NCBI RefSeq assembly: GCF_001676655.1
Contig: NZ_LZDB01000002.1
Span: 992,001-1,056,000, forward strand
Source: Perlucidibaca aquatica
Lineage (GTDB): Bacteria > Pseudomonadota > Gammaproteobacteria > Pseudomonadales > Moraxellaceae
Length of the DNA: 64,000 nucleotides
Direction: 5' to 3'
This document shows positions 27,340 through 38,551 of the stretch, one piece after another; the stretch's first letter is position 1; every line of letters starts with the position of its first letter. The translations under genes and the position numbers were made by a program. Below the pieces are notes generated by a model. That model ran no database searches. It saw only the letters and a program-made list of their open reading frames with translations, and was not told where the DNA came from.

Positions 27340-28988
27340 GAGACCAAGCAAGCTGCTCTGATGTCGTTGCAGGCTGCCTTTTCTCCCGATCGGCGCTTAA
27401 AAGAAAATGCTGACCGATAGCGAAAACTCATTCGGTCACGACCAAACTCGCCGTCTAGCGCAGTGAGCTTTTCATCCGCCGATGAGAAGCCAAGTTCAGT
27501 TGGCTTTTTCAGCCAGCGATCAAACCAAGCAACTGTGTAGTAACGAGCAGTCGGCATGCCCCAACCACCCTCGCAATGATCATTAACGACTTTCGCGCAC
27601 CAGGATGTTGCCGGCAAACCAAGGATCAAACTCCAATCGAAGTGAGTCGAACCGCGCAGTGTTAGGTCATATACAGGCATACCGGCAGCAGACCAGGCGT
27701 CAAAACCCAGCTTGAGACGCTGTTCAGGGTCTGGAGGTGTCAAGAATGGGGAGACAATCACGCCGTAATCCGAACCCTGGCTCATGGCGGGAACACGAAT
27801 CCCGAAGTTGGGCAGGCCTCGCTCAATCGCTAAACGAAATAGAGGATCAGTGACGCCAATCGTGTTTAGTATGGAGCCCACACCACCGCCTTGAAAAGCA
27901 CCGCCAATCAAACCACCCTGAGGGCGCAGCAAGCCATCCCAGGCCACAATCACATCAACAGGGTTAGCGTTATCCAATTGACCCGGCCAAGGATCTGCAC
28001 CGGTAGCGCCATAGCCTTGAACCACTGACACCCCAATGGCGCCCAGCGAATGCCCAGCCAGACCCAAGCGCTCCAAATCTAACGCGGCATACTCGGGATT
28101 GAAGGCCGTGGTCTCAGTACGGTAAGCAAGAGAGCATCGTTGATTATTGGGAGCTACTCGGGAGGGTGAAGACCTAAAGAAATCGATGGCATCCACCAGG
28201 CCCAACCAAAAAACGCTGGGGTTGATATTGGTGCCCGTACCACCAGCTGGGGTCAAGAAGTCAGACCGGCCTTGTCCTCGAGGATCATAGGTCATCACTT
28301 GATAGCCAGCGCGGACGAGTGCTTGAGCGGCCCACCAGTAGGCAGGTTCATGCGCCTGAACAGAGCCATTATTGATAACAATTCCTGGCAGTTTGCCTTG
28401 TGCATTTCGAGGGCGCCAGATATTGCCGGTGAGGCGAGCACAGTCGCGGTCGAAAAATACGACCGGCGTAACAACGGCTTCAGTTTGATAAAACAGTTGG
28501 CCATCTGTACCTGGTGAATCTGGAAAGCGAAAAGGGTCACTCACAGCAGGTCCCGCGTAAGTCGAGGTCACTGAGGTGAGCGGCGTGTTCCCATTCAAAG
28601 ACAACAAGCTTGTCGGCTGGCTAACGAGTTGTTGGATTGGGTCATCCAGACCGTTGAGTCCAAGCAAAAGCCAGCTGGGATCATTAAGGATGCGCTCGAA
28701 ATAGCTTTGCAGATTGGTGCCGGATTGCACGGCTGCGCGTTGCAAAAACGCAGGCTGGCTCAGTTGCTCTAGCGGAGCTTCCAACATTTTCGCGCTGTTC
28801 TCCAACTCACAACGAGACCACTCCGCACTGGGAAAAGGAGCTAAGTCGCAGCGGTTATCAAACTGGACAGTAGTGCCGGCAGGAGTTTGAGACTCGTTTT
28901 TAGTCGAGCTTGAGTCTCCGCAGCTTGCCAGCACCATTGCTAACGAAATGAATGAAAGTACGAAGAATGGCTTGAAAAATGAGGACAT
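27330..28988 (-). CDS. Large lipoprotein alpha/beta hydrolase
   Basis: From the ATG at 28988 the protein has 552 residues. A lipoprotein signal ends LASC near residue 23. After a variable N-terminal region comes an alpha/beta-hydrolase domain: GIVINNGSVQAHEP, YDPRGQGRSDF, nucleophile elbow AGHSLGA, Asp in an AWDGLL context and a late His in RGSTHFDW. It is probably a membrane-anchored esterase or lipase-like enzyme exposed to the periplasm or surface; substrate unknown. No partner gene is adjacent. Whether it belongs to the island or the core is unclear. Confidence 0.78.
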   Translation of the reverse strand: MSSFFKPFFVLSFISLAMVLASCGDSSSTKNESQTPAGTTVQFDNRCDLAPFPSAEWSRCELENSAKMLEAPLEQLSQPAFLQRAAVQSGTNLQSYFERILNDPSWLLLGLNGLDDPIQQLVSQPTSLLSLNGNTPLTSVTSTYAGPAVSDPFRFPDSPGTDGQLFYQTEAVVTPVVFFDRDCARLTGNIWRPRNAQGKLPGIVINNGSVQAHEPAYWWAAQALVRAGYQVMTYDPRGQGRSDFLTPAGGTGTNINPSVFWLGLVDAIDFFRSSPSRVAPNNQRCSLAYRTETTAFNPEYAALDLERLGLAGHSLGAIGVSVVQGYGATGADPWPGQLDNANPVDVIVAWDGLLRPQGGLIGGAFQGGGVGSILNTIGVTDPLFRLAIERGLPNFGIRVPAMSQGSDYGVIVSPFLTPPDPEQRLKLGFDAWSAAGMPVYDLTLRGSTHFDWSLILGLPATSWCAKVVNDHCEGGWGMPTARYYTVAWFDRWLKKPTELGFSSADEKLTALDGEFGRDRMSFRYRSAFSFKRRSGEKAACNDIRAACLVSKN

Positions 28989-29137
28989 AAATTTGAGTTC
29001 AACAAAATGGAGCAAGAATGCCAGTTTAACACTGTCGCTAATGACTTAGATTATTGAGGTTAGACAGCCCTAAGTTTGAACAGGTGTGCGGCATTACCCG
29101 ATACGGTAGTTTGATGTGAATTTTTCGGGAGTCCGTC

Positions 29138-29548
29138 ATGCTAAACCACACCCTGCTTATCGCCGCCCTGCTAGCAACCGCCCTGCTCTTCGGCGGCATG
29201 CTGCTCTTCGCCGGCGGCTTTGCGGCCTTCGCCCTTAAAGCCCTGCCACCGGTGGAGGCGCGCCTGCTGATTCGCGCCGCATTTCCGCCCTTCTACGCTT
29301 TCGTCATCCTCGTCGCCACGCTCGCTGCCTTACTGACTTGGACGCTGGATGCCCCGAGCACGCTGGCCTTGGCCCTGATCGCGCTAACCACCTTCCCCAC
29401 GCGTCAGATCCTGATGCCCGCCATCAACAACGCTGCCGATTCAGGACAGAACCGGCGCTTCCAGGTACTGCATATGCTATCGGTACTCATCACACTGGCA
29501 CACATCGGTATCGCTGGTCTGATCATGCTCCGACTCGCCGCGCAGTGA
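29138..29548 (+). CDS. Four-helix integral membrane protein, DUF4149-like
   Basis: The 136-residue protein has four hydrophobic segments (about residues 5-33, 46-66, 70-86 and 110-132). FPPFYAFVIL and the polar loop LMPAINNAADSG between helices 3 and 4 match the DUF4149 style. It probably sits in the inner membrane; function unknown. A ribosome site GGGAG lies upstream of the start. It is followed by the small Trp-rich gene on the same strand. Confidence 0.75.
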   Translation: MLNHTLLIAALLATALLFGGMLLFAGGFAAFALKALPPVEARLLIRAAFPPFYAFVILVATLAALLTWTLDAPSTLALALIALTTFPTRQILMPAINNAADSGQNRRFQVLHMLSVLITLAHIGIAGLIMLRLAAQ

Positions 29549-29605
29549 TCTCGATGTATTTGCGGCATCAAGCGACTAATACTGAGTTCAGTCATCAGAG
29601 GCGTT

Positions 29606-29821
29606 ATGAACAAAATTAATCCCAGAAAACTGCTTCACAGCAAGTGGACTGCACAGAAGCCGCAAGCAAGAGAGAAGCATTTCATGGTCACTGAGGTCGA
29701 GTTCGATGAAGAAGGCGTTGTGACCCTATGCTTGATCGAGGCCGTTCTGACAAAGCGCTCAATGCCGATTCAATGGCAAGATCTAAAAAATATTGAGAAC
29801 TGGCAACAGGGCTGGAAATAG
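29606..29821 (+). CDS. TIGR02450-family small Trp-rich protein
   Basis: The 71-residue protein fits the TIGR02450 pattern: NPRKLLHSKWTAQKPQ at the N-terminus, KHFMVTEVEFDEEG in the middle, and a C-terminus ending W-Q-Q-GWK, with an invariant-looking spacing of tryptophans. Members are widespread in gammaproteobacteria and cyanobacteria and have no known function. The start at 29606 is the only sensible ATG. Confidence 0.85.
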   Translation: MNKINPRKLLHSKWTAQKPQAREKHFMVTEVEFDEEGVVTLCLIEAVLTKRSMPIQWQDLKNIENWQQGWK

Positions 29822-30024
29822 ATACATGGCCTAGAGAGCCCATTTCACTAGACACTGGCTTAACAACGTCGGTACATCCTGAGGGTTGCCAAGACGAACG
29901 GGCTAAGGGCTTGTCGATTTTGGGCAATTTCTTTTGCCGCCTAATAATTCTGACCAGCCGTCAACCCGACCGCGACCAGTCGTGGCATGCTCAAGGCATT
30001 GCTGCTGTCTCTCAGGAACTCCGT

Positions 30025-31005
30025 ATGTCTGGCGCTATCATTAATTCCATTGCTTATGACCGTGACGGCCATCGCATCGCCAAAGTCGAACTGCCCGACA
30101 CCAAGGCCTTTCTTCTGGCGCATCCGGAGTCCTTTTTGTGGATCGGTTTGCATGAGCCCGATGCCGCTATGGTCAATACGCTGCAGGAGCAATTTGGTCT
30201 GCATGAGCTGGCCGTTGAAGATGCCCTATGCGCGCATCAGCGCCCAAAAATTGAAACCTATGGCGACACGCGATTTATTGTGACGCACACTGCCGAGCGC
30301 AATGGCAGCTGCATCGTTTTTGGCGAAACCCACCTGTTTATTAGTGATCGCTTCCTCATCAGCATTCGTCATGGGCCGTCACACACCTACGCCACTATGC
30401 GTCAGCGCGTGGAGGCGAGACCCCGCCAGCTAGGCTTCGGCCCCAGCTATCCGCTCTATGCCATTCTCGATTTTATCGTGGATAACTACGCGCCCATCGT
30501 CGATGACTTTAAGCAAACCTTGCATAAGCTGGAGCAAGATATTTTCCAACCGCAGTACAAGCGCGGCACCATCAAGCGTTTGTATGAGCTGAAGCGCGAG
30601 CTCATTACCTTGCGCCTTGCCTCGGCACCACTGCAGGACATCGCACAAGAACTGAGCCATGGCCAGGATGATTTTATTCACCCCGCTATCCAGCCCTATT
30701 TCCGCGATATTGCCGATCACTGCACGCGCATCAACGAGGCCATTGATGCCCTTAATGAGCTGCTCACGGCCGCGATTCAGGTCAACTTGTCCTTGGTGAC
30801 CGTGAAGCAAAACGAAGTGGTGAAGCGATTGGCAGGATGGGCCGCCCTATTAGCACTACCCACCCTGATCACCAGCATTTACGGCATGAACTTTGAGCAC
30901 ATGCCCGAGCTGCAATTTGAATATGCTTACCCGACGGTACTGGCTTTAACGGCACTAGCCTGCTTCAAGCTCCATAAAACCCTTAAACAAGCGGGCTGGA
31001 TGTAA
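30025..31005 (+). CDS. corA: Magnesium/cobalt transporter, CorA family
   Basis: The 326-residue protein has a large cytoplasmic N-terminal domain, the long stalk helix (about 215-275) and two C-terminal transmembrane helices. The signature YGMNFEHMPEL between them is the selectivity filter of CorA/ZntB channels (canonical GMN), so Mg2+ transport is likely. The start at 30025 (MSGAIINSIAY) is preferred to the frame opening at 29911, which adds a noncanonical Cys/Arg-rich stretch. Single gene. Confidence 0.93.
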   Translation: MSGAIINSIAYDRDGHRIAKVELPDTKAFLLAHPESFLWIGLHEPDAAMVNTLQEQFGLHELAVEDALCAHQRPKIETYGDTRFIVTHTAERNGSCIVFGETHLFISDRFLISIRHGPSHTYATMRQRVEARPRQLGFGPSYPLYAILDFIVDNYAPIVDDFKQTLHKLEQDIFQPQYKRGTIKRLYELKRELITLRLASAPLQDIAQELSHGQDDFIHPAIQPYFRDIADHCTRINEAIDALNELLTAAIQVNLSLVTVKQNEVVKRLAGWAALLALPTLITSIYGMNFEHMPELQFEYAYPTVLALTALACFKLHKTLKQAGWM

Positions 31006-31015
31006 TCTAGGCCGC

Positions 31016-31495
31016 TTAGATCAGTTTTTGTGCCGATACGATGATGCCGTTGTTGTCGGCATAGACGTATTCCCCGGGCGTAAAGGTCACGCCAGCGAAG
31101 GTGACGGGCAGGCCGACTTCGCCCACGCCCTTACGCACGCTCTTCAACGGGATGGCAGCAATGGCTTGAATGCCAATATCGAGCTCGGCCAGCGCATCCA
31201 CATCCCGCACGCAGCCATACACAATCACACCCGCCCAGCCCTGCTTAACCGCGCTCGCCCCGATCAAGTCCCCCAATAGGGCACAGCGCAAAGAGCCGCC
31301 ACCATCCACCACCAACACTCGACCTTCGCCGGGTGTGGCCAATAACTCTTTAACCCGGGAGTTATCTTCGTGGCACTTGACCGTGACAATGGCACCGCCA
31401 AAGGCATTGAGGCCTCCGTAGTTGGCAAACATCGGCTCGCAGACACGAACAGCCTCTGGAAACTCATCACATAAATCACAGGTAACAAAAGACAT
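31016..31495 (-). CDS. rraA: RraA-like protein (regulator of RNase E / HMG aldolase-like fold)
   Basis: A 159-residue protein of RraA size. [17 protein letters not shown] and [14 protein letters not shown] are the two strongest family signatures, with the Gly-rich phosphate-binding-like loop. In E. coli RraA inhibits RNase E by direct binding; proteobacterial relatives can be 4-hydroxy-4-methyl-2-oxoglutarate aldolases with Asp and Arg in the same loop (GCVRD here). Both roles are possible, and the short length favours RraA. It is convergent with corA. Confidence 0.9.
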   Translation of the reverse strand: MSFVTCDLCDEFPEAVRVCEPMFANYGGLNAFGGAIVTVKCHEDNSRVKELLATPGEGRVLVVDGGGSLRCALLGDLIGASAVKQGWAGVIVYGCVRDVDALAELDIGIQAIAAIPLKSVRKGVGEVGLPVTFAGVTFTPGEYVYADNNGIIVSAQKLI

Positions 31496-31584
31496 GGCGG
31501 CTCTCCCAAGCGAATGACTAAAAGGGTAACTTTACCCTGCGCGGGTCGAGTGCGACAATTTGTGCTTACTCAAGAGTGTGTGTC

Positions 31585-32253
31585 ATGAAGCGTTATTTGT
31601 TTGCCAGCAGCTTATCTTTAGTTTTGCTCGCCTCCAGCGGCGCAAGCGCAGGCGAGCTTTATCGTTTTCAAGATGCCGATGGCAATGTGCTGCTCACCAA
31701 CCAAGTCGATAAACAACGCAAGCCTTTGCGCCAAGACCGCCAGCAATACCGGCGACTCGTCAAAGTGACGTGGTACCCAGACACCAATGTGCACAGTTAC
31801 CGCAATTGGGGCAAAACGGAAATGGCCGTTAAGGCCAGTGCCAGCAAAAATCGTAATGCGTTCGATGACAGCATTCGCTTAGCGGCCCAACAATACGATG
31901 TAGATTTTGGCCTGATTAAAGCCGTGATACATACCGAATCCGGCTTTGACCCCAAGGCGCGCTCGGGCCCCGGCGCGCAAGGCTTAATGCAACTCATGCC
32001 GGCTACCGCCAAGCGCTACCGCGTTACCGATGCCTGGGACCCCGCGCAAAATATCAATGCCGGAGCCAAGCATCTGCGTTATCTGCTGAAGCGATACGGG
32101 GACTTGTCGCTGGCACTAGCCGCGTATAACGCAGGTGAAGGCAACGTTGATAAGTACGGTGGCATTCCACCGTTTACGGAAACGCAAGACTACGTAGAGC
32201 GCGTTACCGGACGCTATACACGTCTTTATGGTGGCTCACTCGCGGCGAATTAA
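31585..32253 (+). CDS. Secreted lytic transglycosylase (SLT domain)
   Basis: The 222-residue protein has a cleavable signal peptide ending SGASA near residue 22. A short DUF4124-like module follows (ELYRFQDADGNVLLTNQ). The C-terminal goose-lysozyme-like SLT domain has the catalytic Glu in AVIHTESGFDP, then GAQGLMQLMPATA and LALAAYNAGEGNV. It should cut peptidoglycan glycan strands in the periplasm. The start at 31585 gives a clean signal peptide. Its last 4 nt overlap the end of the convergent Rieske gene. Confidence 0.92.
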   Translation: MKRYLFASSLSLVLLASSGASAGELYRFQDADGNVLLTNQVDKQRKPLRQDRQQYRRLVKVTWYPDTNVHSYRNWGKTEMAVKASASKNRNAFDDSIRLAAQQYDVDFGLIKAVIHTESGFDPKARSGPGAQGLMQLMPATAKRYRVTDAWDPAQNINAGAKHLRYLLKRYGDLSLALAAYNAGEGNVDKYGGIPPFTETQDYVERVTGRYTRLYGGSLAAN

Positions 32254-32555
32254 AGCACCACACCAATCTGATTGCCTTCATACACCAGGCTATATCGCGT
32301 TAAGCAGGGGCCTGGCGCGGGCAGACGGCATTGGCCATCCGACAAATTAAACGACCAGCCATGATTCGGGCAACGAATGGCGCCAGCGGTGATCGCTCCC
32401 TCGGTTAGCGCCGCCCCGCGATGCGGGCATTGATTGCGAATCAGATAGCGCTGACCATCCTCTTGTATGAGTAACAGCGGAATGCCATCGACGATGAACT
32501 CTCGACGATAGCCATTTTCTAAAAACATGAGTTTTTCAAGGGCATGAAACGCCAT
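32250..32555 (-). CDS. Rieske [2Fe-2S] ferredoxin-like protein
   Basis: The 101-residue single-domain Rieske protein binds its cluster through Cys43-X-His45 (QCPHRG) and Cys62-X2-His65 (CPNHGW), with 16 residues between the pairs. It resembles small NirD-like or dioxygenase-type ferredoxins that pass electrons to an oxygenase or reductase. No such partner is nearby, so its client is unknown. It is convergent with the transglycosylase gene and overlaps it by 4 nt. Confidence 0.9.
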   Translation of the reverse strand: MAFHALEKLMFLENGYRREFIVDGIPLLLIQEDGQRYLIRNQCPHRGAALTEGAITAGAIRCPNHGWSFNLSDGQCRLPAPGPCLTRYSLVYEGNQIGVVL

Positions 32556-32607
32556 ATTGCCTTTGCCTCAAACAAAATCACTTCACTTCACTTCAGTTCA
32601 GATAGCA

Positions 32608-32631
32608 GAAAGGCGGGTTTCCCCGCCTTTC
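32608..32631 (-). terminator. Hairpin after ppsA
   Basis: Perfect 10-bp stem GAAAGGCGGG / CCCGCCTTTC with a 4-nt loop, about 20 nt after the ppsA stop. A strong T tract is lacking on the minus strand, so termination may be partial. Confidence 0.55.
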
Positions 32632-32650
32632 CACGACGCATCAACCCAGC

Positions 32651-35023
32651 TTACTTACCGTGGTTAGCCGCTAGGAAGAACCACGTTTCCAACACGGAGT
32701 CTGGGTTCAACGAGACTGAATCAATGCCCTCTTCCATCAGCCATTTGGCCAGATCGGGGTGGTCTGATGGGCCCTGACCGCAGATACCGATGTACTTGCC
32801 GGCCTTACGGCAAGCCTGAATGGCACGCGAAAGCAGGAACTTCACCGCCGGATCACGCTCGTCGAACAGGTGGGAAACGATGCCCGAGTCACGATCCAGA
32901 CCCAGCGTCAGCTGCGTGAGGTCGTTGGAGCCGATGGAGAAGCCGTCGAAGTGCTCAAGGAACTCTTCCGCCAACAAAGCGTTGGTCGGCAGCTCGCACA
33001 TCATGATGATGCGCAGGCCATTCTCGCCACGCTTCAGGCCCTTCTCGGCCAGCAGCTCGATGACGCGCTTGGCTTCACCGGTGGTGCGCACGAACGGAAT
33101 CATGATCTCGACGTTGGTCAGGCCCATGACATCGCGAACCTTCTTCAGCGCACGCACTTCCAGATCGAAACAATCGCGGAAATTATCCGAGACATAGCGG
33201 CTGGCGCCACGGAAACCCAACATCGGGTTCTCTTCTTCCGGCTCATAGAGCTTGCCGCCGACCAGGTTGGCGTATTCGTTCGACTTAAAGTCGGACATGC
33301 GCACAATGACTTTCTTCGGATAGAACGCCGCCGCCAGTGTGGCGATACCTTCGGTGAGTTTCTCAACGTAGAAATCCACCGGCGAGGCATAACCGGCGCA
33401 ACGCTGATCGACCGATTGCTTGATGTCGCGCGGCAGCGTGTCGTAGTTCAGCAACGCCTTCGGGTGCACACCAATCATGCGGTTGATGATGAACTCCAAA
33501 CGCGCCAAGCCAATGCCTTCGTTCGGCAGCGTGGCGAAATCAAAGGCGCGATCCGGGTTGCCTACGTTCATCATGATCTTGAACGGCAGCTTCGGCATGG
33601 CGTCGATGGTGTTTTTCTGAATCTCGAAGTCGAGCAGACCCTCGTAGATGAAGCCAGTATCGCCTTCGGCGCAGGATGCCGTGACTTCCATGCCATCCTT
33701 CAGCACATCGGTGGCATTGCCGCAGCCAACGATGGCCGGCACGCCCAGTTCACGCGCAATAATGGCCGCGTGACAGGTACGGCCGCCACGGTTGGTAATA
33801 ATGGCGCTGGCGCGTTTCATCACCGGCTCCCAGTCGGGGTCGGTCATGTCCGAGACGAGCACATCGCCCGGCTGCACTTTTTCCATTTCCTTGATCGAAC
33901 GCACCACGCGAACCACACCGGAGCCGATGCGCTGACCAATCGAGCGGCCTTCGCAGACCACTTTGCCCTTCTGCTTGAGCAGATAGCGTTCCATGGTGCC
34001 GGCGTTCTGGCGGCTCTTCACGGTTTCAGGGCGAGCCTGCACGATGTAGAGCTTGCCGTCGTCGCCATCTTTCGCCCACTCCACGTCCATCGGCGCACCG
34101 TAGTGCTTCTCGATGATCAGGGCCTGACGGGCCAACTCTTCAATTTCCGCATCGGTCAGCGAGAACTTGGCGCGCTCGAGCTTATCCACCGGCACAATTT
34201 GTGTAGAACGACCGGCAGCACCGCTATCGGCATAAATCATTTTCTGTGCTTTGGTGCCCAAGTTGCGGCGCAACACGGCTGGACGACCCGCATTCAGCGT
34301 GCCCTTATGCACATAGAATTCATCCGGGTTAACGGCGCCCTGCACCACCATTTCGCCCAGGCCATAGGACGAGGTGATGAACACGACATCGCGAAAGCCG
34401 GATTCGGTATCCAGCGTGAACAACACGCCTGACGTGCCGATTTCCGAGCGCACCATGCGCTGAATACCAGCCGACAACGCGACCAGCTTGTGCTCGAAGC
34501 CCTGATGTACGCGGTAAGCGATGGCGCGATCATTGAACAGCGACGCAAACACTTCTTTGATGGCAATCAGCACATTGTCATAGCCGCGAATGTTCAAGAA
34601 GGTTTCTTGCTGACCAGCGAACGAGGCATCGGGCAAGTCTTCTGCTGTGGCAGAGGAGCGAACGGCCAAAGGCATTTGCTCATTGCCACCGGTGAGCAGG
34701 TCAAACTCGGCGCGAACAGCCTGCTCCAGCGCCGGAATCAGTGGCGTTTCAACAACCCACTGACGAATCTTGCGACCGGCTTCCGCCAGCGCCAGCACAT
34801 CTTCAACATTGAGTTCATCGAGCACATCGTGGATACGTTTGTTCAGGCCGCTTTGCTCAAGGAAGTCACGATAGGCCTGCGCCGTGGTTGCAAAGCCACC
34901 GGGAACCGATACACCGGCGTTGGCGAGGTTGCTAATCATTTCGCCAAGGGAGGCATTTTTGCCGCCGACGATTTCAACGTCGTGCTTGCCGAGCTTCTGA
35001 AAGGGGATGACGAGATTTGCCAC
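32651..35023 (-). CDS. ppsA: Phosphoenolpyruvate synthase
   Basis: The 790-residue enzyme makes PEP from pyruvate and ATP for gluconeogenesis. It has the N-terminal ATP-grasp-like domain ([32 protein letters not shown]), the swivelling phospho-His domain ([15 protein letters not shown]) and the C-terminal PEP-binding barrel ending [12 protein letters not shown] choose the GTG at 35023 because AGGGAG lies 7 nt upstream and the product then starts ANLVIPF as in homologues; the reading to 35077 is not supported. It is divergent from ppsR, its own regulator. Confidence 0.97.
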   Translation of the reverse strand: MANLVIPFQKLGKHDVEIVGGKNASLGEMISNLANAGVSVPGGFATTAQAYRDFLEQSGLNKRIHDVLDELNVEDVLALAEAGRKIRQWVVETPLIPALEQAVRAEFDLLTGGNEQMPLAVRSSATAEDLPDASFAGQQETFLNIRGYDNVLIAIKEVFASLFNDRAIAYRVHQGFEHKLVALSAGIQRMVRSEIGTSGVLFTLDTESGFRDVVFITSSYGLGEMVVQGAVNPDEFYVHKGTLNAGRPAVLRRNLGTKAQKMIYADSGAAGRSTQIVPVDKLERAKFSLTDAEIEELARQALIIEKHYGAPMDVEWAKDGDDGKLYIVQARPETVKSRQNAGTMERYLLKQKGKVVCEGRSIGQRIGSGVVRVVRSIKEMEKVQPGDVLVSDMTDPDWEPVMKRASAIITNRGGRTCHAAIIARELGVPAIVGCGNATDVLKDGMEVTASCAEGDTGFIYEGLLDFEIQKNTIDAMPKLPFKIMMNVGNPDRAFDFATLPNEGIGLARLEFIINRMIGVHPKALLNYDTLPRDIKQSVDQRCAGYASPVDFYVEKLTEGIATLAAAFYPKKVIVRMSDFKSNEYANLVGGKLYEPEEENPMLGFRGASRYVSDNFRDCFDLEVRALKKVRDVMGLTNVEIMIPFVRTTGEAKRVIELLAEKGLKRGENGLRIIMMCELPTNALLAEEFLEHFDGFSIGSNDLTQLTLGLDRDSGIVSHLFDERDPAVKFLLSRAIQACRKAGKYIGICGQGPSDHPDLAKWLMEEGIDSVSLNPDSVLETWFFLAANHGK

Positions 35024-35335
35024 GATGCTGCTCCCTGTATGGAGTGGGGTGGTGGATGAGGCTGACGTGGATCGCACGCCTACAAGCCTCGTTGGATTCT
35101 ACTGTATAGCCAGTTGCTTTGCCTCGCTGCCAGCGATCTGCCCGACCAAGGTGGAATACCTTGCCCAGCCCATTGCAAATGCCCGTGCGCTGAAGGTATC
35201 TTGCTGTTTTCGATGAGAAATAGCGTGCGCCCCTCTGCGCAGTCTCGACCCATTCAGACACAGCACTTAATTCACGTAAAAAATTAGTATCATTTCTATT
35301 ATGAATAATTGGCGCCTAGCGCCTGAAGGCCCCGC
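35024..35335. promoter_or_regulatory. Divergent intergenic region ppsA / ppsR
   Basis: 312 bases without a gene. The part next to ppsR is AT-rich (35265-35310) and contains TATTAT at 35297, a possible -10 without a convincing -35. No repressor-type palindrome of good quality is visible. It must contain the promoters of both genes. Confidence 0.4.
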
Positions 35336-36160
35336 ATGAAACGTTCCGTGTTCTTCATTTCCGATGGCACTGGCATCACCGCCGAAACCTTGGGGCACAG
35401 CCTGCTCTCGCAGTTCGAAGAGATCCGTTTCGAGGAAACCACCCTGCCCTACATCGACACGGTGGAAAAGGCGATCACCGCCCAGCAAGAGATCAATCGC
35501 GCGGCAGAAGCGGATGGCGTGCGCCCGATCATCATCGACACCATTGTCGACAAATCAATACGCGCGGTGATCGCTGAAGCCAACGGCTACATGATGGATG
35601 TCTTCGATACCTTCGTGGATAAACTGCAGGCCGAGTTGTGCTCACAGGCCAACAACACCGTCGGCAAATCCCACTCGATCACCAATAACCCGCACTACAA
35701 CGACCGTATCGATGCCGTGAACTTCGCCCTGGATAACGATGACGGCGCTCGCACCAAGCATTACGACAAGGCGGACATTATTCTCGTCGGCGTGTCGCGC
35801 TCGGGCAAAACGCCGACCTCGCTGTACATGGCACTGCAGTTTGGCGTGCATGTGGCCAACTACCCACTGACCGAAGATGACTTTGACGACTTGCGCCTGC
35901 CGGCCTCGCTGCGCGAATACAAAAGCAAACTGTTCGGCCTAACCATTGATCCCGAACGCCTAAGCGCCATCCGTAACGAACGGCGGGCAAACTCACCCTA
36001 TTCGTCGCTAAGCCAGTGCCAGAAAGAAGTACGGGCGGCCGAAGCCATCTTCAATCGCGAAGGGGTGCAATTCATCAAAACAACCCATGCCTCCATCGAA
36101 GAGATATCGACACGCATCATGGCGAGCGTGGGCATCAAACGAAAATCACTGCAACCATGA
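35336..36160 (+). CDS. ppsR: PEP synthase regulatory protein (bifunctional kinase/pyrophosphorylase)
   Basis: The 274-residue protein is a DUF299-type [23 protein letters not shown] is the N-terminal signature, and the P-loop [15 protein letters not shown] lies near residue 153. It phosphorylates PpsA on a threonine with ADP and removes the phosphate with inorganic phosphate, switching the enzyme off and on. It lies divergent from its target ppsA, as is common in gammaproteobacteria. The start at 35336 gives the canonical [13 protein letters not shown]. Confidence 0.96.
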   Translation: MKRSVFFISDGTGITAETLGHSLLSQFEEIRFEETTLPYIDTVEKAITAQQEINRAAEADGVRPIIIDTIVDKSIRAVIAEANGYMMDVFDTFVDKLQAELCSQANNTVGKSHSITNNPHYNDRIDAVNFALDNDDGARTKHYDKADIILVGVSRSGKTPTSLYMALQFGVHVANYPLTEDDFDDLRLPASLREYKSKLFGLTIDPERLSAIRNERRANSPYSSLSQCQKEVRAAEAIFNREGVQFIKTTHASIEEISTRIMASVGIKRKSLQP

Positions 36161-36286
36161 GCGGGTTATCGCCGGCCACCCACTTCTCATCGGACTTTAG
36201 ATTGAATTTCATCAAGGTAAATGTCAGTTGATGTTACGGTATCAGGTAATGACACTCTTTCCCCTCCTCAACCTCGGGATGACGAG

Positions 36287-38524
36287 ATGAGCACGCAACA
36301 ACCCACGATTATTTATACCCTGACCGATGAAGCACCGCGCTTAGCCACGGCATCGCTTCTACCCATCGTGCAGGCTTTCGCCGCATCAGCGGGCATTAAT
36401 GTGGTCACCAGCGACATCTCGCTGGCGACCCGCATCCTAAGCCAATTTCCGGAGAAACTGTCCGAGTCGCAACGCGTACCCGATACGCTCGACGCCTTAG
36501 GCAAGCTCACACAAACCCCGGAAGCCAACATCATTAAGCTACCTAACATCAGTGCCTCGGTGTCGCAGCTCAAAGCCGCCATCAAGGAACTGCAGGACAA
36601 GGGCTACCCTATCCCCGACTTCCCTGAAACACCGCAGACCGATGAAGAGCGTGACATTCGCGCACGCTATAACAAGTGCATCGGTAGTTCGGTGAATCCT
36701 GTACTGCGCGAAGGTAACTCGGATCGTCGCGCCCCGGCGGCTGTGAAAAACTACGCCCGTAAGCACCCGCACAGCATGGCTGAATGGAGCCAAGCTTCAC
36801 GCTCTCATGTCTCGCACATGCATTCGGGTGACTTCTATCATGGCGAAAAGTCCATGACGCTGGACCGCGCCCGCCGAGTGAAAATGGAACTGATCACCCA
36901 GAGCGGCAAGACCCTGTTGCTTAAGCCAGAGGTCGCCTTGCTCGACCGCGAAGTGATCGACTCCATGTTCCTGAGTAAGAAGGCACTGGTGGCCTTTTAT
37001 GAAAAGGAAATCGAGGACGCGCACAAAACCGGCGTGATGTTCTCCTTGCATGTCAAAGCCACCATGATGAAGGTTTCGCACCCCATCGTGTTCGGTCATT
37101 GCGTGCGTATCTTCTACAAGGATGCTTTCGAGAAACACGGCAAGCTCTTTGAAGAGCTGGGCGTTAACGTGAATAACGGCATGGTCGACCTGTACAACAA
37201 GATCGCGACCCTACCGCAGAGCCTTCAGGACGAGATCAAGCAGGACCTGCACGCCTGTCACGAACACCGTCCCAAGCTGGCCATGGTCGATTCGGCCAAG
37301 GGCATCACTAACTTTCACTCCCCGAACGATGTCATCGTCGATGCCTCCATGCCAGCTATGATCCGCAATGGCGGCAAGATGTACGGCGCCGATGGTCGAC
37401 TCCGCGACGTGAAGGCCGTTATGCCGGAATCAACCTTCGCGCGCATTTATCAAGAAATCATTAACTTCTGTAAATGGCATGGCGCTTTCGACCCAACCAC
37501 GATGGGCACTGTCCCCAACGTTGGCCTGATGGCACAACAGGCGGAAGAGTACGGCTCGCACGACAAGACTTTCGAAATATCCGAAGACGGCGTCGCCAAT
37601 ATCACTGACCTAGACACCGGCGAAGTGCTGCTCAGCGAACAGGTGGAAGCTGGCGATATTTGGCGCATGTGCCAGACCAAAGACGCGGCCATCCGCGACT
37701 GGGTCAAACTGGCGGTGTCGCGTGCACGCAACTCCGGCATGCCCGTGGTGTTCTGGCTGGACTCCTATCGTCCGCACGAGGCTCAACTCATCGCAAAGGT
37801 GCGAATGTATCTGCAGGAGCATGACACCGCCGGCCTAGACATTCAGATCATGAGCCAGGTGCGCGCCATGCGCTACACGCTGGAGCGTGTGGTTCGTGGC
37901 CTCGACACCATCAGCGCTACTGGCAACATTCTGCGCGACTATTTGACCGACCTGTTCCCTATTATGGAGCTGGGAACGTCCGCCAAAATGTTGTCCGTTG
38001 TACCGCTAATGGCCGGTGGCGGCATGTATGAAACCGGCGCCGGCGGCTCGGCACCTAAGCACGTGCAGCAGCTGGTGGAAGAGAACCACCTGCGCTGGGA
38101 CTCCTTGGGCGAGTTCTTGGCGCTGGCCGTGAGCCTGGAGGATATGGGCATCAAGCATGACAATGCCAAAGCCAAGGTGCTCGCTCGGACGCTGGATGAG
38201 GCTACCGGCAAGCTGCTCGACAACAGCAAAGGCCCCTCACCTAAAACGGGCCAGCTCGACAACCGTGGCAGCCACTTCTATCTTGCTCTGTATTGGGCTC
38301 AGGCCTTAGCAGAACAACGTGATGACACCGTTCTCGCCGCCCGCTTCAAGCCGTTAGCCGACAAGCTAACAGCCGATGAGCAACGCATCATCGATGAGTT
38401 GGCGAGCGTGCAAGGAACGACTTCAGATATCGGCGGCTATTACCTGCCGGACCCACTCAAGATTGATGCGGTGATGCGCCCGAGCACCACCCTCAATACA
38501 GCGATCGCTTCGTTGCTCTCGTAA
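36287..38524 (+). CDS. idh: NADP-dependent isocitrate dehydrogenase, monomeric type
   Basis: The 745-residue protein is the monomeric IDH (about 742 in relatives), unrelated in fold detail and size to the 418-residue dimeric enzyme 3 kb away. Signatures include [20 protein letters not shown], the isocitrate-contact region [20 protein letters not shown] and NADP-site stretches such as [14 protein letters not shown]. It oxidises isocitrate to 2-oxoglutarate with NADP. The ATG at 36287 ([16 protein letters not shown]) is canonical; the frame opening at 36221 is not. The pair of IDH types flanking clpA/clpS matches Pseudomonas. Confidence 0.97.
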   Translation: MSTQQPTIIYTLTDEAPRLATASLLPIVQAFAASAGINVVTSDISLATRILSQFPEKLSESQRVPDTLDALGKLTQTPEANIIKLPNISASVSQLKAAIKELQDKGYPIPDFPETPQTDEERDIRARYNKCIGSSVNPVLREGNSDRRAPAAVKNYARKHPHSMAEWSQASRSHVSHMHSGDFYHGEKSMTLDRARRVKMELITQSGKTLLLKPEVALLDREVIDSMFLSKKALVAFYEKEIEDAHKTGVMFSLHVKATMMKVSHPIVFGHCVRIFYKDAFEKHGKLFEELGVNVNNGMVDLYNKIATLPQSLQDEIKQDLHACHEHRPKLAMVDSAKGITNFHSPNDVIVDASMPAMIRNGGKMYGADGRLRDVKAVMPESTFARIYQEIINFCKWHGAFDPTTMGTVPNVGLMAQQAEEYGSHDKTFEISEDGVANITDLDTGEVLLSEQVEAGDIWRMCQTKDAAIRDWVKLAVSRARNSGMPVVFWLDSYRPHEAQLIAKVRMYLQEHDTAGLDIQIMSQVRAMRYTLERVVRGLDTISATGNILRDYLTDLFPIMELGTSAKMLSVVPLMAGGGMYETGAGGSAPKHVQQLVEENHLRWDSLGEFLALAVSLEDMGIKHDNAKAKVLARTLDEATGKLLDNSKGPSPKTGQLDNRGSHFYLALYWAQALAEQRDDTVLAARFKPLADKLTADEQRIIDELASVQGTTSDIGGYYLPDPLKIDAVMRPSTTLNTAIASLLS

Positions 38525-38551
38525 CAAAGCGCCTGCCACAGGAAAACCGCT

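Larger units (their letters stand above)
22714..29100. mobile_element. tRNA-Val-linked accessory region (decayed island)
   Basis: Between the tRNA-Val gene and the core gene at 29138 lie an XRE-type regulator, an excisionase-like gene, a truncated recombinase, two IS3-type remnants, an attC site with a damaged cassette ORF, an RloA/RloB pair and a truncated helicase. Base composition is visibly more AT-rich than the flanks. The right boundary is uncertain: the lipoprotein hydrolase at 27330-28988 may belong to the core. Confidence 0.7.

Noticed and set aside
29059-29065. GTTAGAC as a further attC R' box
   Set aside because: No matching R'' or stem is found within 150 bp on either side.
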